40,747 nucleotides of DNA, from the IMG/VR virus record IMGVR_UViG_3300003873_000054, positions 1 through 40,747 of that record; one strand, 5' to 3'. How positions within the stretch are numbered: position 1 is the stretch's first letter; each line of letters begins with the position of its first letter. The position numbers were made by a program, and so were the translations under genes. This stretch comes from a virus. The notes under the pieces are model-generated. The model did no database searches, had not been told where the DNA came from, and saw only the letters and a program-made list of their open reading frames with translations. Of the stretch, positions 19,355 to 27,224 are shown piece by piece.

Positions 19355-21487
19355 ATGAGTATTTCAGCTGCTAATAAAGCATTTGACATAACTACTATCT
19401 TTGGCAAGACTGATAGTATCTCAGCTAAAGAACGTGATACAACAGTAATTGACGCGGACTGGGTACGCTCTAGGTTTATGGTCCCTGATGTTGATTTAGA
19501 TCCAGATATTGCTGCGATTAGGTATAGTAGTAATGCATCTCTTAAATATGTCGATACTAGTATCGGCGGAAACATAATGATGAATCCCAGACCACAGTTT
19601 AATCCGCTAACAGATCCTAAAGCGGATAATCTTGTTATGTCATACACAACTCCCTCGTTAAACCCAGAACTAAAAGACACTGGAATGGGTGAAGGGTATT
19701 CCTTACTACTTGATGATAATCAACAGACAGTATTTATGCAGTTTGGAATGCCGAAATTTAATTCATTAATAGACTTCTTCTTTAGAGCCGTTGATTATAC
19801 CGATTCTGTTCTGGCTAATACCGGACGTCCATCTACTATGTATGATATAGGTAAGGCCATCGGCACTACCGTGGCGTTTGTAGCCTTTCCTATATTAACA
19901 ATTACAGTTCTAGCCACTAAATTTTTATTATCGGCCCTAGTGTCAGATCATACTATGAAATTTTATTATTTTGACGAAAGAATGCATATGTACTGGGGGA
20001 CAGTCAATACGCTAGTGACACAATTGGTTACAGAACAAGGGTTATTAGCTCCTGTGTTCATGCCTGACGCGCCTAGCGCAAAAGACACCACGCAGGTGGG
20101 TGTCCCATATAAAGTAAGTCAGTATGATATAGAATATCTTAATAAGTTAATACCCGGAGTTATAGATCCTAAGACTAATTATGTTGATGTATTCAGAATA
20201 ATAACTAGAACCCAAAGAACATCAATGGCTAGACGAGAAGCTATATATAAACGTATGAAAGATGGTAAGATGGATAATGCTAGTACTGTACTGATAGATG
20301 CATTACCTGAGTTAACAATTAAAGATAAAGCGGCGCATTCAGTTACGTTTGGTACCTACTCTGAGAAGATTAACAACATCCCAGGGGATAAGTATGGAGA
20401 TAAAAAACAAACATCCACCAAACCCAAAGGTAGTCCTGGCGGAGCGAGTGTTACTGTGGGTAAACAAGGCGATTCTAAATTCTACAGAAAAGATATTAAT
20501 GGCCCATACCAGATACCTAAATCCAAGAAAGAGGTATCTGCTACTCAAAATGCCGCTAAGGCATTAGATGCTAGTTTTCATAACGGCGCGGCGTATGCCG
20601 TATTTGGCGTTGAATATACCGGATCAACTAGTGAGTCCTTTAGTAATTCCACTACTAGTATAAGTATCGCCGATCAAGCTAAGTCCATAGCGCATAAGTC
20701 ACGAGAACTTACCTATAATTTAGCTAGAGGTAATGTATTAGGAGATACGATAGTAACTGATGCTATTAATGGAGTTAAGGATTTGGCCATAGGCGCGTTA
20801 TCGGGTGTTAGTTTTAATCTTACTAATGTTATGGCTGCTTTAGATGGTAATGCGTATATAGAAGTTCCTAAACGATGGGATGATAGTAGTATGAGTTTTC
20901 AACAACATACCTATAAGATGTCGTTAGTCTCTCCTTATAACTCATTCTTATCTCAATTACAAAATATATATGTACCACTATGTATGGTACTTGCAGGAGT
21001 ATTGCCGTTAAGTGCCGGTAAGAGCTCGTATACATCTCCATATCTTTGTACATCATTTTCTAGAGGTATTGAGAATATTAAATTAGGTATGATAACATCA
21101 GTTAGTATAACTCGAGGAACTACCAACCTAGCGTTTGATAAGAAACATAAACCATTAGGAATAGACGTTAGTTTTACTGTAACTGATTTCTCAACACTAG
21201 TCACATCCCCGGTTAACTCATCATTGTTTACAGGATTATTTAGTGTTAATATAGAAGATGATACCCCGCTAGGTAGATATTTCTCTATGTTAGGAGGGCG
21301 CGATATTTTAACAGAGAAATATAAAACTAAAAAGGTAGAAATGGCGTTAAGTAGAAAACTTATGAGATTTGAACAAACATTCAATACAGATAACTTGGGT
21401 GTATTAATGGGTAATGCTCTAGGTAGTAGTGTGTTAGGCAACCTAATAAGTCATGGTGATCTTCCGTCATTATATGTTGATAAATAA
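19355..21487 (+). CDS. Large virion structural protein, 710 aa
   Basis: Probably a virion protein; exact role unknown. The start MSISAANKAF was chosen because GAGGAGG lies nine bases upstream; an in-frame ATG at 19313 has no site. Residues of about 165-205 are hydrophobic (GTTVAFVAFPILTITVLATKF) and could insert into a membrane. The middle (about 340-410) is low-complexity and basic. The C-terminal half has a long conserved-looking region with QHTYKMSLVSPYNSFLSQLQ followed by beta strands, a type also seen in large tail or portal-vertex proteins of jumbo phages. A shared terminator separates it from the convergent gene. Confidence 0.75.
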   Translation: MSISAANKAFDITTIFGKTDSISAKERDTTVIDADWVRSRFMVPDVDLDPDIAAIRYSSNASLKYVDTSIGGNIMMNPRPQFNPLTDPKADNLVMSYTTPSLNPELKDTGMGEGYSLLLDDNQQTVFMQFGMPKFNSLIDFFFRAVDYTDSVLANTGRPSTMYDIGKAIGTTVAFVAFPILTITVLATKFLLSALVSDHTMKFYYFDERMHMYWGTVNTLVTQLVTEQGLLAPVFMPDAPSAKDTTQVGVPYKVSQYDIEYLNKLIPGVIDPKTNYVDVFRIITRTQRTSMARREAIYKRMKDGKMDNASTVLIDALPELTIKDKAAHSVTFGTYSEKINNIPGDKYGDKKQTSTKPKGSPGGASVTVGKQGDSKFYRKDINGPYQIPKSKKEVSATQNAAKALDASFHNGAAYAVFGVEYTGSTSESFSNSTTSISIADQAKSIAHKSRELTYNLARGNVLGDTIVTDAINGVKDLAIGALSGVSFNLTNVMAALDGNAYIEVPKRWDDSSMSFQQHTYKMSLVSPYNSFLSQLQNIYVPLCMVLAGVLPLSAGKSSYTSPYLCTSFSRGIENIKLGMITSVSITRGTTNLAFDKKHKPLGIDVSFTVTDFSTLVTSPVNSSLFTGLFSVNIEDDTPLGRYFSMLGGRDILTEKYKTKKVEMALSRKLMRFEQTFNTDNLGVLMGNALGSSVLGNLISHGDLPSLYVDK

Positions 21488-21492
21488 CAACA

Positions 21493-21528
21493 ATAGTAGT
21501 TGAGAGGCATATGCCTCTCAACTACTAT
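21493..21528. terminator. Bidirectional palindromic terminator
   Basis: A perfect 36-base palindrome fills almost the whole 44-base gap between two convergent genes, so it must serve both strands. Confidence 0.9.
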
Positions 21529-21531
21529 AAG

Positions 21532-22686
21532 TTATGCTAAGATAGATTGATTCATGCTGGCTACTAATAATGCTTTAAGTTTAGGATCTCCTGCCGCTAA
21601 CGGCGTCGGGTCGGCGTTAATATTAGCCGGAGACACAGTTGTTGATTTTAAGAAATCTTTAGACATAAGTCCCAAATGAGCATTGTTCTTTACAATAGTA
21701 CTATCTCCAGATAATCCTGACCAGCCTGGGGCTATTTTATCAAGAGCTAACATCGTATCAGTATGGTCTTTAGTTCTATTAGTACTTTTAACACTAGTCG
21801 ATAGTGAATCTATAAATGATTTAGCCATACCCATAGTTTGGGCTGATATAGACGCGGTTATGGGTCCGGTGTGAGCCTCAAGATTATTTATAGCGTTAAT
21901 CCTAACTCTAGGGTCGGTCTTACTGGAACTTATAAAAGAAGATATGGCTCCTGATATTAAATCTTTAGTACCCACAGTACCCTGCTTTACTAATGCATCA
22001 ATACTACTAAATAATTTAGCAGGACTCATACACAGAGCTTGCGTCAATATGAGATTTACTACCAAACTTGCCATCAAGGAGCTTTCATCTCCATTCACAC
22101 CACTGTTATGCACACATGTCAATAGGGATCCTATTGTGGCTTTATCCCCAAGAGTGCCGCCGGTAGCAGATAGCTGTTTGGTAATCATACCTATACCTTT
22201 AAGAACGGCTGCCTGTTTATCAATATTATTTAGATTCGGCATCCCTCTAGTCATGACAGTAACGCGATCATGAATCATAGATTCTAAAGCTTTTACCTTA
22301 CCGTCAGGAACACCTTTAGTAAGTGTATTCATGCCAGAATCTAATGCTAATGATATTTTATTACTAGACGCTCCATTGATATCCATGGGCGCTGACATAT
22401 CTCTAGATGTGCTGTCTGGGGCATTGGCAGGTGGTGGTGTGCTAGCCACAGGACTAGATGTGTCACCAGAAGCCAGAGAACTGCTACTAGGAGGTGTTAC
22501 CGCCTGTGGTGATGTAGGGCTAGTCTTACCGATACTTGTGGTTTTCTTAGAGCTAGCAGCGGTGGGTGCTGTTGCTGCGGCATTATTAGGAGGAGTATCT
22601 TTAGTTTTATCTACGACACTAATAAACTTTTTATCCACTAAGGATGCAACACTTTTAGTTTTTATTCTATTGCTTCCGATAGCCAT
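21532..22686 (-). CDS. Unknown, probably structural protein with a P/T/S-rich linker, 384 aa
   Basis: Function not recognised. Three parts are visible: a basic N-terminus (residues 1-27), a long disordered linker rich in Pro, Thr, Ser and Ala (about 28-105), and a helical C-terminal domain (about 106-384) with G, S and T-rich turns. This resembles tethered virion or scaffold proteins. Start overlaps the upstream gene's end (TGATATG), so the two are translationally coupled; AGGAATAGG in the end of the upstream gene may act as ribosome binding site. The linker is long and uninterrupted in both frames because of its composition, so a long antisense frame there is not a gene. Confidence 0.75.
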   Translation of the reverse strand: MAIGSNRIKTKSVASLVDKKFISVVDKTKDTPPNNAAATAPTAASSKKTTSIGKTSPTSPQAVTPPSSSSLASGDTSSPVASTPPPANAPDSTSRDMSAPMDINGASSNKISLALDSGMNTLTKGVPDGKVKALESMIHDRVTVMTRGMPNLNNIDKQAAVLKGIGMITKQLSATGGTLGDKATIGSLLTCVHNSGVNGDESSLMASLVVNLILTQALCMSPAKLFSSIDALVKQGTVGTKDLISGAISSFISSSKTDPRVRINAINNLEAHTGPITASISAQTMGMAKSFIDSLSTSVKSTNRTKDHTDTMLALDKIAPGWSGLSGDSTIVKNNAHLGLMSKDFLKSTTVSPANINADPTPLAAGDPKLKALLVASMNQSILA

Positions 22687-22687
22687 A

Positions 22688-23299
22688 TCAATTACCTATT
22701 CCTTTAGCGCCATATACTTGCTCAATATTAGCGATAAAAGTCTTTTGATCGTTATAAAGAACAAGTAACTTAGCATACTTAGTTTCGAAAGATTCATTAC
22801 TAGTCATCTTCTGGGTTCTGGTGGCTTCTAATAAATTATGTTTGGTTATATCTACGCGCGTACTACTAGATGTATCCAACGTTTGTGTTGCTGGTGTTAT
22901 ACCTATGGTAGTTATCACTGCATTAGATATATTACTAATTAGGGATGTAAGATCCTTAGAATCCGGCACATGTCCTAAGTTAACTAATACTGTTTTTTCG
23001 GTATACGGCACGCCTGTTAACATAGCGTCCGATACTATTTTATTTTCAGGAACATATATGTAGTCATTACTATCTGTTTTAAATGTTATTACAGAAACAT
23101 TATTAGCTACATCCAAACCAAAATCGGCTTCGGTTGCTCCGGCTAAGAGATAAACATTATTTAGAGGATCATCCCCAGAGGCCTGCATCTCGGTAAGAAG
23201 TCTTACAGAAGTTACTTCTAATGTTTGAGTCGGGCTTACTAGTGTCTTATAAGGCGCTGATAATGTAAATATACCTTTGGTACCTATAGTTGGAATCAT
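22688..23299 (-). CDS. Unknown, probably virion structural protein, 203 aa
   Basis: Function not recognised. The N-terminal half is beta-rich (MIPTIGTKGIFTLSAPY and following), then residues 110-155 and the C-terminal 50 residues are helical, ending with a probable coiled helix (ESFETKYAKLLVLYNDQKTF). The family of small baseplate or tail proteins in phiKZ-type phages often opens with such a PTIGTKGxFxLxxPF block, so a tail or baseplate role is suspected. A strong GAGGAGG site precedes the ATG. It is the first gene of a two-gene minus-strand unit, coupled to the linker protein. Confidence 0.75.
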   Translation of the reverse strand: MIPTIGTKGIFTLSAPYKTLVSPTQTLEVTSVRLLTEMQASGDDPLNNVYLLAGATEADFGLDVANNVSVITFKTDSNDYIYVPENKIVSDAMLTGVPYTEKTVLVNLGHVPDSKDLTSLISNISNAVITTIGITPATQTLDTSSSTRVDITKHNLLEATRTQKMTSNESFETKYAKLLVLYNDQKTFIANIEQVYGAKGIGN

Positions 23300-23390
23300 A
23301 CGACCTCCTCTTGATTTTAATGTACTTTTTTCACCGAATAGTTGGCGATGCTATAATATAATGAACTACATTATTTTAGGAGGACATTAT

Positions 23391-24239
23391 ATGCTAACTG
23401 AGTCATTACTTAAACTATGGTCTTTAGGTATTGTTACAAAAGATATTCTAGAAGATGATCTATACGTAGACATAGCCCCGATAGAGATTCATGCCAGTAT
23501 TGATGGTGAGTTATCGGCAACCACAGATATAAAACACAAAGCTACAACATCCGATGGAGTTATCTCAAACATTAACGTTACTCAATCGGATATTATAAAA
23601 GCCAAATGGCTTCCGTACGGAGATACTAACCGACTAGAACCACCTACGGTATGTAAAGGTGAGCGAGTTAGAATCTATAAATATGCTGATACTGACCAAT
23701 ATTATTGGAATACATTGTATAATGAATTAGAGTTACGCAAGTTGGAAAAAAGAACTATAGTTGTTAGTAATAAAGCTAGTATAGATGTTCCTCCAGATCA
23801 GTTATTGGAAAATTCATATTATTATATCATAGACACTATTAATAAATTAGTGAAATTAAGAACATCTGATACTGATGGTGAGTATACTACATATGAAATA
23901 ACTATAGATACTAAAGAAGGTAAATTAGAAATACTTGATGGTAAAGGTAATAGTATATTTTTAGATTCCCAGATAGATACTCTTATAACAAGTACTAATT
24001 TATCCATTATAAATAATACCATAGAAAAGATAGATAACATTTTAGATCATTATCAGATTAACGTAAATACATACCATGTCTATAACGGACAGGACGAACT
24101 TATACAGACGTTAATGGACTTTGTGCAGACATGTCATGACGCGCTAGGTGTCGGAAATTTACAGGCCGATGTCCCTATGTCCAGTTCTACCAAGGATGCA
24201 TTTGATGGCATCAAGGCCAGACTGGCCGGTTTTCGGTAA
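23391..24239 (+). CDS. Probable baseplate or tail structural protein, 282 aa
   Basis: Probably a virion protein. The segment IIKAKWLPYGDTNRLEPPTV followed by CKGERVRIYKYADTDQYYW is a pattern I associate with a family of beta-barrel baseplate or tail-tip proteins in large myophages (WLPxxxSNRxTPPDVxxGExVxIYxxxDxDxYYW). The remainder is beta strands (KLEILDGKGNSIFLDSQ) and a C-terminal helical region. The start MLTESLLKLW has TAGGAGGA upstream; further in-frame sequence to 23277 overlaps the divergent gene and is rejected. A terminator palindrome follows its stop codon. Confidence 0.75.
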   Translation: MLTESLLKLWSLGIVTKDILEDDLYVDIAPIEIHASIDGELSATTDIKHKATTSDGVISNINVTQSDIIKAKWLPYGDTNRLEPPTVCKGERVRIYKYADTDQYYWNTLYNELELRKLEKRTIVVSNKASIDVPPDQLLENSYYYIIDTINKLVKLRTSDTDGEYTTYEITIDTKEGKLEILDGKGNSIFLDSQIDTLITSTNLSIINNTIEKIDNILDHYQINVNTYHVYNGQDELIQTLMDFVQTCHDALGVGNLQADVPMSSSTKDAFDGIKARLAGFR

Positions 24240-24253
24240 CAGATTATATTAAC

Positions 24254-24289
24254 ATAGTATACTAGGAGAATATTCTCCTAGTATACTAT
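24254..24289. terminator. Palindromic terminator
   Basis: A perfect 36-base palindrome centred on GAGAATATTCTC starts 15 bases after the stop codon, followed by CTTTTTAG. Confidence 0.9.
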
Positions 24290-24370
24290 ACTTTTTAGTG
24301 ACACATATGTACAAATCAGCCTTTCTCACACAGGTTTAGTAAACGTATTGTCCTGGGAGGAGGTTCTCCA

Positions 24371-25726
24371 TTGTTTAAGTACTTATTATTATATATTCAC
24401 ATCATTAGGTATGGTTATGCTAACGTAGTACGTTCCGAGCGGGAACTTATGCGGGGTCGAGATAAGGATTTAAGAATACGTAGTCATTGGGGGTTTGTAA
24501 TATTTCGTTGGTTGACTAGGTCTAGCAAGACTATTAAGTATGTTATGTATGCTGAAGATCCTAAAAATATCGATGTTACTAGAAGCTCTGTAATTACGTA
24601 TAACAAAGATGTCCATGGTTATCTGGATACGTTAGTAGATAGCATACCTAAATGGAATATATTATCAGATACCGATAGCGAGTTTAATAACAACGCCATA
24701 GCTATATGCTTGGGTAGACGCACTGATAATAACATGCCGTTATGTGTGGATGGTGTTGTGGAGCGTAGTTCAGCATTATGTCATGCACTAGGCAGGCTGT
24801 ATGTTGTGACTGATAACAAATCTTATCTAGATGCTTATAAAAAACTATTATCTGGTATAGATATGTGTATTATCAATAATGATAAGATTAAGGGTGTTCG
24901 AAGGACTCCTGTCGGCGTATTCACATCCGAGACACTAGCAGTATCTGAAGAAGTATTATCTGGTCTATTACTATTAATAAGCGGGTTTGGTAATATTGAG
25001 GATTCATATGTTAAAGATTTTGAGTTTTCGATTCGTTCTAAACTAACATCCATAATAGTTCATTATGACTATATGTTGTATTCAACAGATAGTGGTGGTG
25101 TATCTGATATCAAACCAACATATATCTATACGGCACCTAAGTGTTTTGCGTATATGGCAATAAGGCTAGCTAAAGGAAAATATAATCCTAGCGACGCCAG
25201 AATACTTAGAGAGGTATTACTAACACCTATCTATATTAATGATATGAAGACAAGACCATGTAGGTGCAGTATTATTTCTTGCGTAAATTTACTATATTCT
25301 ATATTCAATATGTACAACTCCACCAGAGATGTATCTGGTACTCAGATTTTATCTAAATTGGAATTTGTAAAATTAACTATAGCCTGGATACTTTGCGTTA
25401 GGTCTTATTACAAAAACTCAATTCCTGAGATAGACTCGGTATTAGCAGTAATGTATTCATATCTTAATGATAAAGATCTTGCTATAGATGTCGTTAAGGG
25501 TGTGCAGTCTGTTATTAATGTCATGTACGATAATAAAGTAGTTAGTAAAAATAACATAAATCGACATATATTAAGAGGCAGATGGCATAATACGGAAAGA
25601 ACACCAACCACTCGATGTCCTTGGTGCGGAGATCCTGTTGATATAGCTCCTATAGACGAAGAATATTCTGCTATAGAATATATCATATGTTATTCTAGGA
25701 TTATGCATCTTGTAATAAAAAAATAA
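24371..25726 (+). CDS. Unknown protein with TTG start and C-terminal zinc-like motif, 451 aa
   Basis: Function not recognised. The start is TTG: GGAGGAGG lies seven bases upstream and no suitable ATG follows. The N-terminus is a hydrophobic stretch (FKYLLLYIHIIRYGY) followed by basic residues, which may anchor or target it. The middle is alternating helices with SALCHALGRLYVVTDNKSYLDAYKKLL and SEEVLSGLLLLISGFG, resembling alpha/alpha-toroid proteins, but no catalytic residues can be assigned. Near the end TRCPWCGDPV is a single CxxC, too little for a full zinc site, although Cys residues at CRCSIISC may complete one. It stands alone between terminators. Confidence 0.7.
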   Translation: MFKYLLLYIHIIRYGYANVVRSERELMRGRDKDLRIRSHWGFVIFRWLTRSSKTIKYVMYAEDPKNIDVTRSSVITYNKDVHGYLDTLVDSIPKWNILSDTDSEFNNNAIAICLGRRTDNNMPLCVDGVVERSSALCHALGRLYVVTDNKSYLDAYKKLLSGIDMCIINNDKIKGVRRTPVGVFTSETLAVSEEVLSGLLLLISGFGNIEDSYVKDFEFSIRSKLTSIIVHYDYMLYSTDSGGVSDIKPTYIYTAPKCFAYMAIRLAKGKYNPSDARILREVLLTPIYINDMKTRPCRCSIISCVNLLYSIFNMYNSTRDVSGTQILSKLEFVKLTIAWILCVRSYYKNSIPEIDSVLAVMYSYLNDKDLAIDVVKGVQSVINVMYDNKVVSKNNINRHILRGRWHNTERTPTTRCPWCGDPVDIAPIDEEYSAIEYIICYSRIMHLVIKK

Positions 25727-25729
25727 TGT

Positions 25730-25767
25730 TAACAACTACCTACTGGATATCCAGTAGGTAGTTGTTA
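25730..25767. terminator. Palindromic terminator shared with the original polB end
   Basis: A perfect 38-base palindrome centred on GGATATCC lies four bases after the plus-strand stop codon and five bases after the stop of the polB 3'-end relic on the minus strand. It was probably the terminator of polB before the endonuclease gene arrived. Confidence 0.9.
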
Positions 25768-25772
25768 TTACA

Positions 25773-25808
25773 TTAATAACCCATCTCCGAGAATAACAAA
25801 GAGTTCTT
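25773..25808 (-). pseudogene. Orphan duplicate of the polB 3' end
   Basis: The minus strand reads K-N-S-L-L-F-S-E-M-G-Y-stop directly after the endonuclease gene. The intact polB gene ends K-G-T-L-L-F-S-E-M-G-Y-stop on the other side of it. Nine of eleven residues are identical, while only 26 of 36 bases match, so most codons differ synonymously. It has no start and is not in frame with the endonuclease. I read it as the gene end that was displaced when the endonuclease cassette, with its own recoded copy of the end, inserted. Confidence 0.85.
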
Positions 25809-27211
25809 TAAGTGTGCATTAGATACTTTTTAACGTCATTAAGTGTGGTTTCTGGTGGTAGATCTTTACTATGGCATATGTCTCGGAAATCTTTATAATA
25901 CTTATCACCATCTCTATATTTATATATTTTGGATAATTTAAATAATAAATAATCCTCTATATTTTTGTATTCCATATATGGTATTCGTATAAGTGGTATA
26001 TTATGCCTAGCGGCTAGCTCATTCTTAGCTTTATCTCTTTTTTGTGTCGATAGTAGGGCTTTTTCACCACCAAAGAACCCTATCGCTCGATAGTGTTGTA
26101 CACCATCGTATTCTATAAGTACATTGAGATTAGTTAGATAGAAATCATACCTATATAGGTTACTATCGCCTATTATATATTCTTTCTTGTATTTTATATT
26201 ATTCTCGATCAGGAACCCGGCTACTCTTATTTCACCCTTACTAGAGTTACATATAGGACACCCAGTTCCTGCTATATGACTGGCCGGCGTTTGTTTAAAT
26301 TCACCATGTTTTTTACATACTATTATCACATGGCTTTTCGCGTTAGCATATATAACTTTATCATAATTATATAGACCTTTATGAACTACCAAGGACTTCT
26401 CTTTAAACTCTTCTAATGTATCTCGTCTCGCATCTACACTACACTCGAAACAACCTGCGCCATTAAGGTGTAATTTAGGTGTTTGTTCGAACTCGCCGTG
26501 GGTATTGCATACTATGGTTACATTAGTTATGTTATTGACATACTTAACTTTACTGTAGTCGTATGTATTGCCGTGTATCTCTCTAGCGAGCTCGATGAAC
26601 TCGGCCGTATCCCTACTAAGTAATTCCTTACTAGCATCAGACATACAACGTTTACATCCGCCATTACCCTTTATATGGTCGGCAGGCAAGACTTTGAACT
26701 CGCCATGTTTTCTACATATTATCGATAGCTTCTGAGTAGATAATATATACTCTGTTTTAGAATAATCAAACTTATCCCCATGAATAGCCATAGCTCTTTT
26801 CAGGTATTCGATATTTTCCAAACGAGCAGGCTTAGTCCTACATTTGAAACAGCCATGACCATTCATATGATTAAAAGGGGACGTTTCGAAATCGCCATGT
26901 ATAGGGCATGTGACGATTATTTTATTACCTGCGGTATATATAGATTTATCATAGCTAAATTTATCACCATGTTTAGCTTTGGATCTCTTGATGAATTCTT
27001 CGGTAGTTAGTGTGTTCCTAGCTATGTAACATTGTTTGCAGCCGTTACCGGCTAGATGGTTACCTGGTAATATATCAAAATCACCATGTTCTGGGCATAC
27101 CACAATGATTTTAGTTAGATAATTATTGTATTTAACTTTACTATAATCGTATGCATACCCATGAACATCTTCAGCTCTAGTTATATATTGTTCAGTAGTT
27201 AATTTTATCAT
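25808..27211 (-). CDS. EDxHD (Vsr-like) homing endonuclease with five zinc-ribbon-like repeats, 467 aa
   Basis: Probably a free-standing homing endonuclease that spreads its own gene by cutting relatives that lack it. Five tandem repeats of about 55-60 residues (roughly 4-61, 67-124, 131-189, 201-257, 264-322) share the pattern F...A...HGxxYxYSKxxY, then C..HGxF...P..HLxGxGCxxC, and probably bind DNA using zinc. The nuclease domain (about 325-425) has GEIRV (E327), YRYDFYL (D356), LIEYDGVQHY (H373) and KRDKAKNELA (D393), the EDxHD pattern of I-Bth0305I-type enzymes, related to Vsr and PD-(D/E)XK nucleases. CCGGAG precedes the ATG, 13 bases after the polB stop. The duplicated polB end behind it marks its insertion. 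Confidence 0.88.
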   Translation of the reverse strand: MIKLTTEQYITRAEDVHGYAYDYSKVKYNNYLTKIIVVCPEHGDFDILPGNHLAGNGCKQCYIARNTLTTEEFIKRSKAKHGDKFSYDKSIYTAGNKIIVTCPIHGDFETSPFNHMNGHGCFKCRTKPARLENIEYLKRAMAIHGDKFDYSKTEYILSTQKLSIICRKHGEFKVLPADHIKGNGGCKRCMSDASKELLSRDTAEFIELAREIHGNTYDYSKVKYVNNITNVTIVCNTHGEFEQTPKLHLNGAGCFECSVDARRDTLEEFKEKSLVVHKGLYNYDKVIYANAKSHVIIVCKKHGEFKQTPASHIAGTGCPICNSSKGEIRVAGFLIENNIKYKKEYIIGDSNLYRYDFYLTNLNVLIEYDGVQHYRAIGFFGGEKALLSTQKRDKAKNELAARHNIPLIRIPYMEYKNIEDYLLFKLSKIYKYRDGDKYYKDFRDICHSKDLPPETTLNDVKKYLMHT

Positions 27212-27224
27212 TTAGTTCTCCGGA

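Noticed and set aside
19306-19680. Minus-strand open frame antisense to the 710-residue structural protein
   Set aside because: No ribosome binding site, overlaps a well-supported gene start completely.
22331-22768. Plus-strand open frame of 145 codons opposite the P/T/S-rich protein gene
   Set aside because: It is an antisense by-product of the low-complexity Pro/Ser/Thr/Ala linker; no ribosome binding site, and the opposite gene is coupled to its neighbour.
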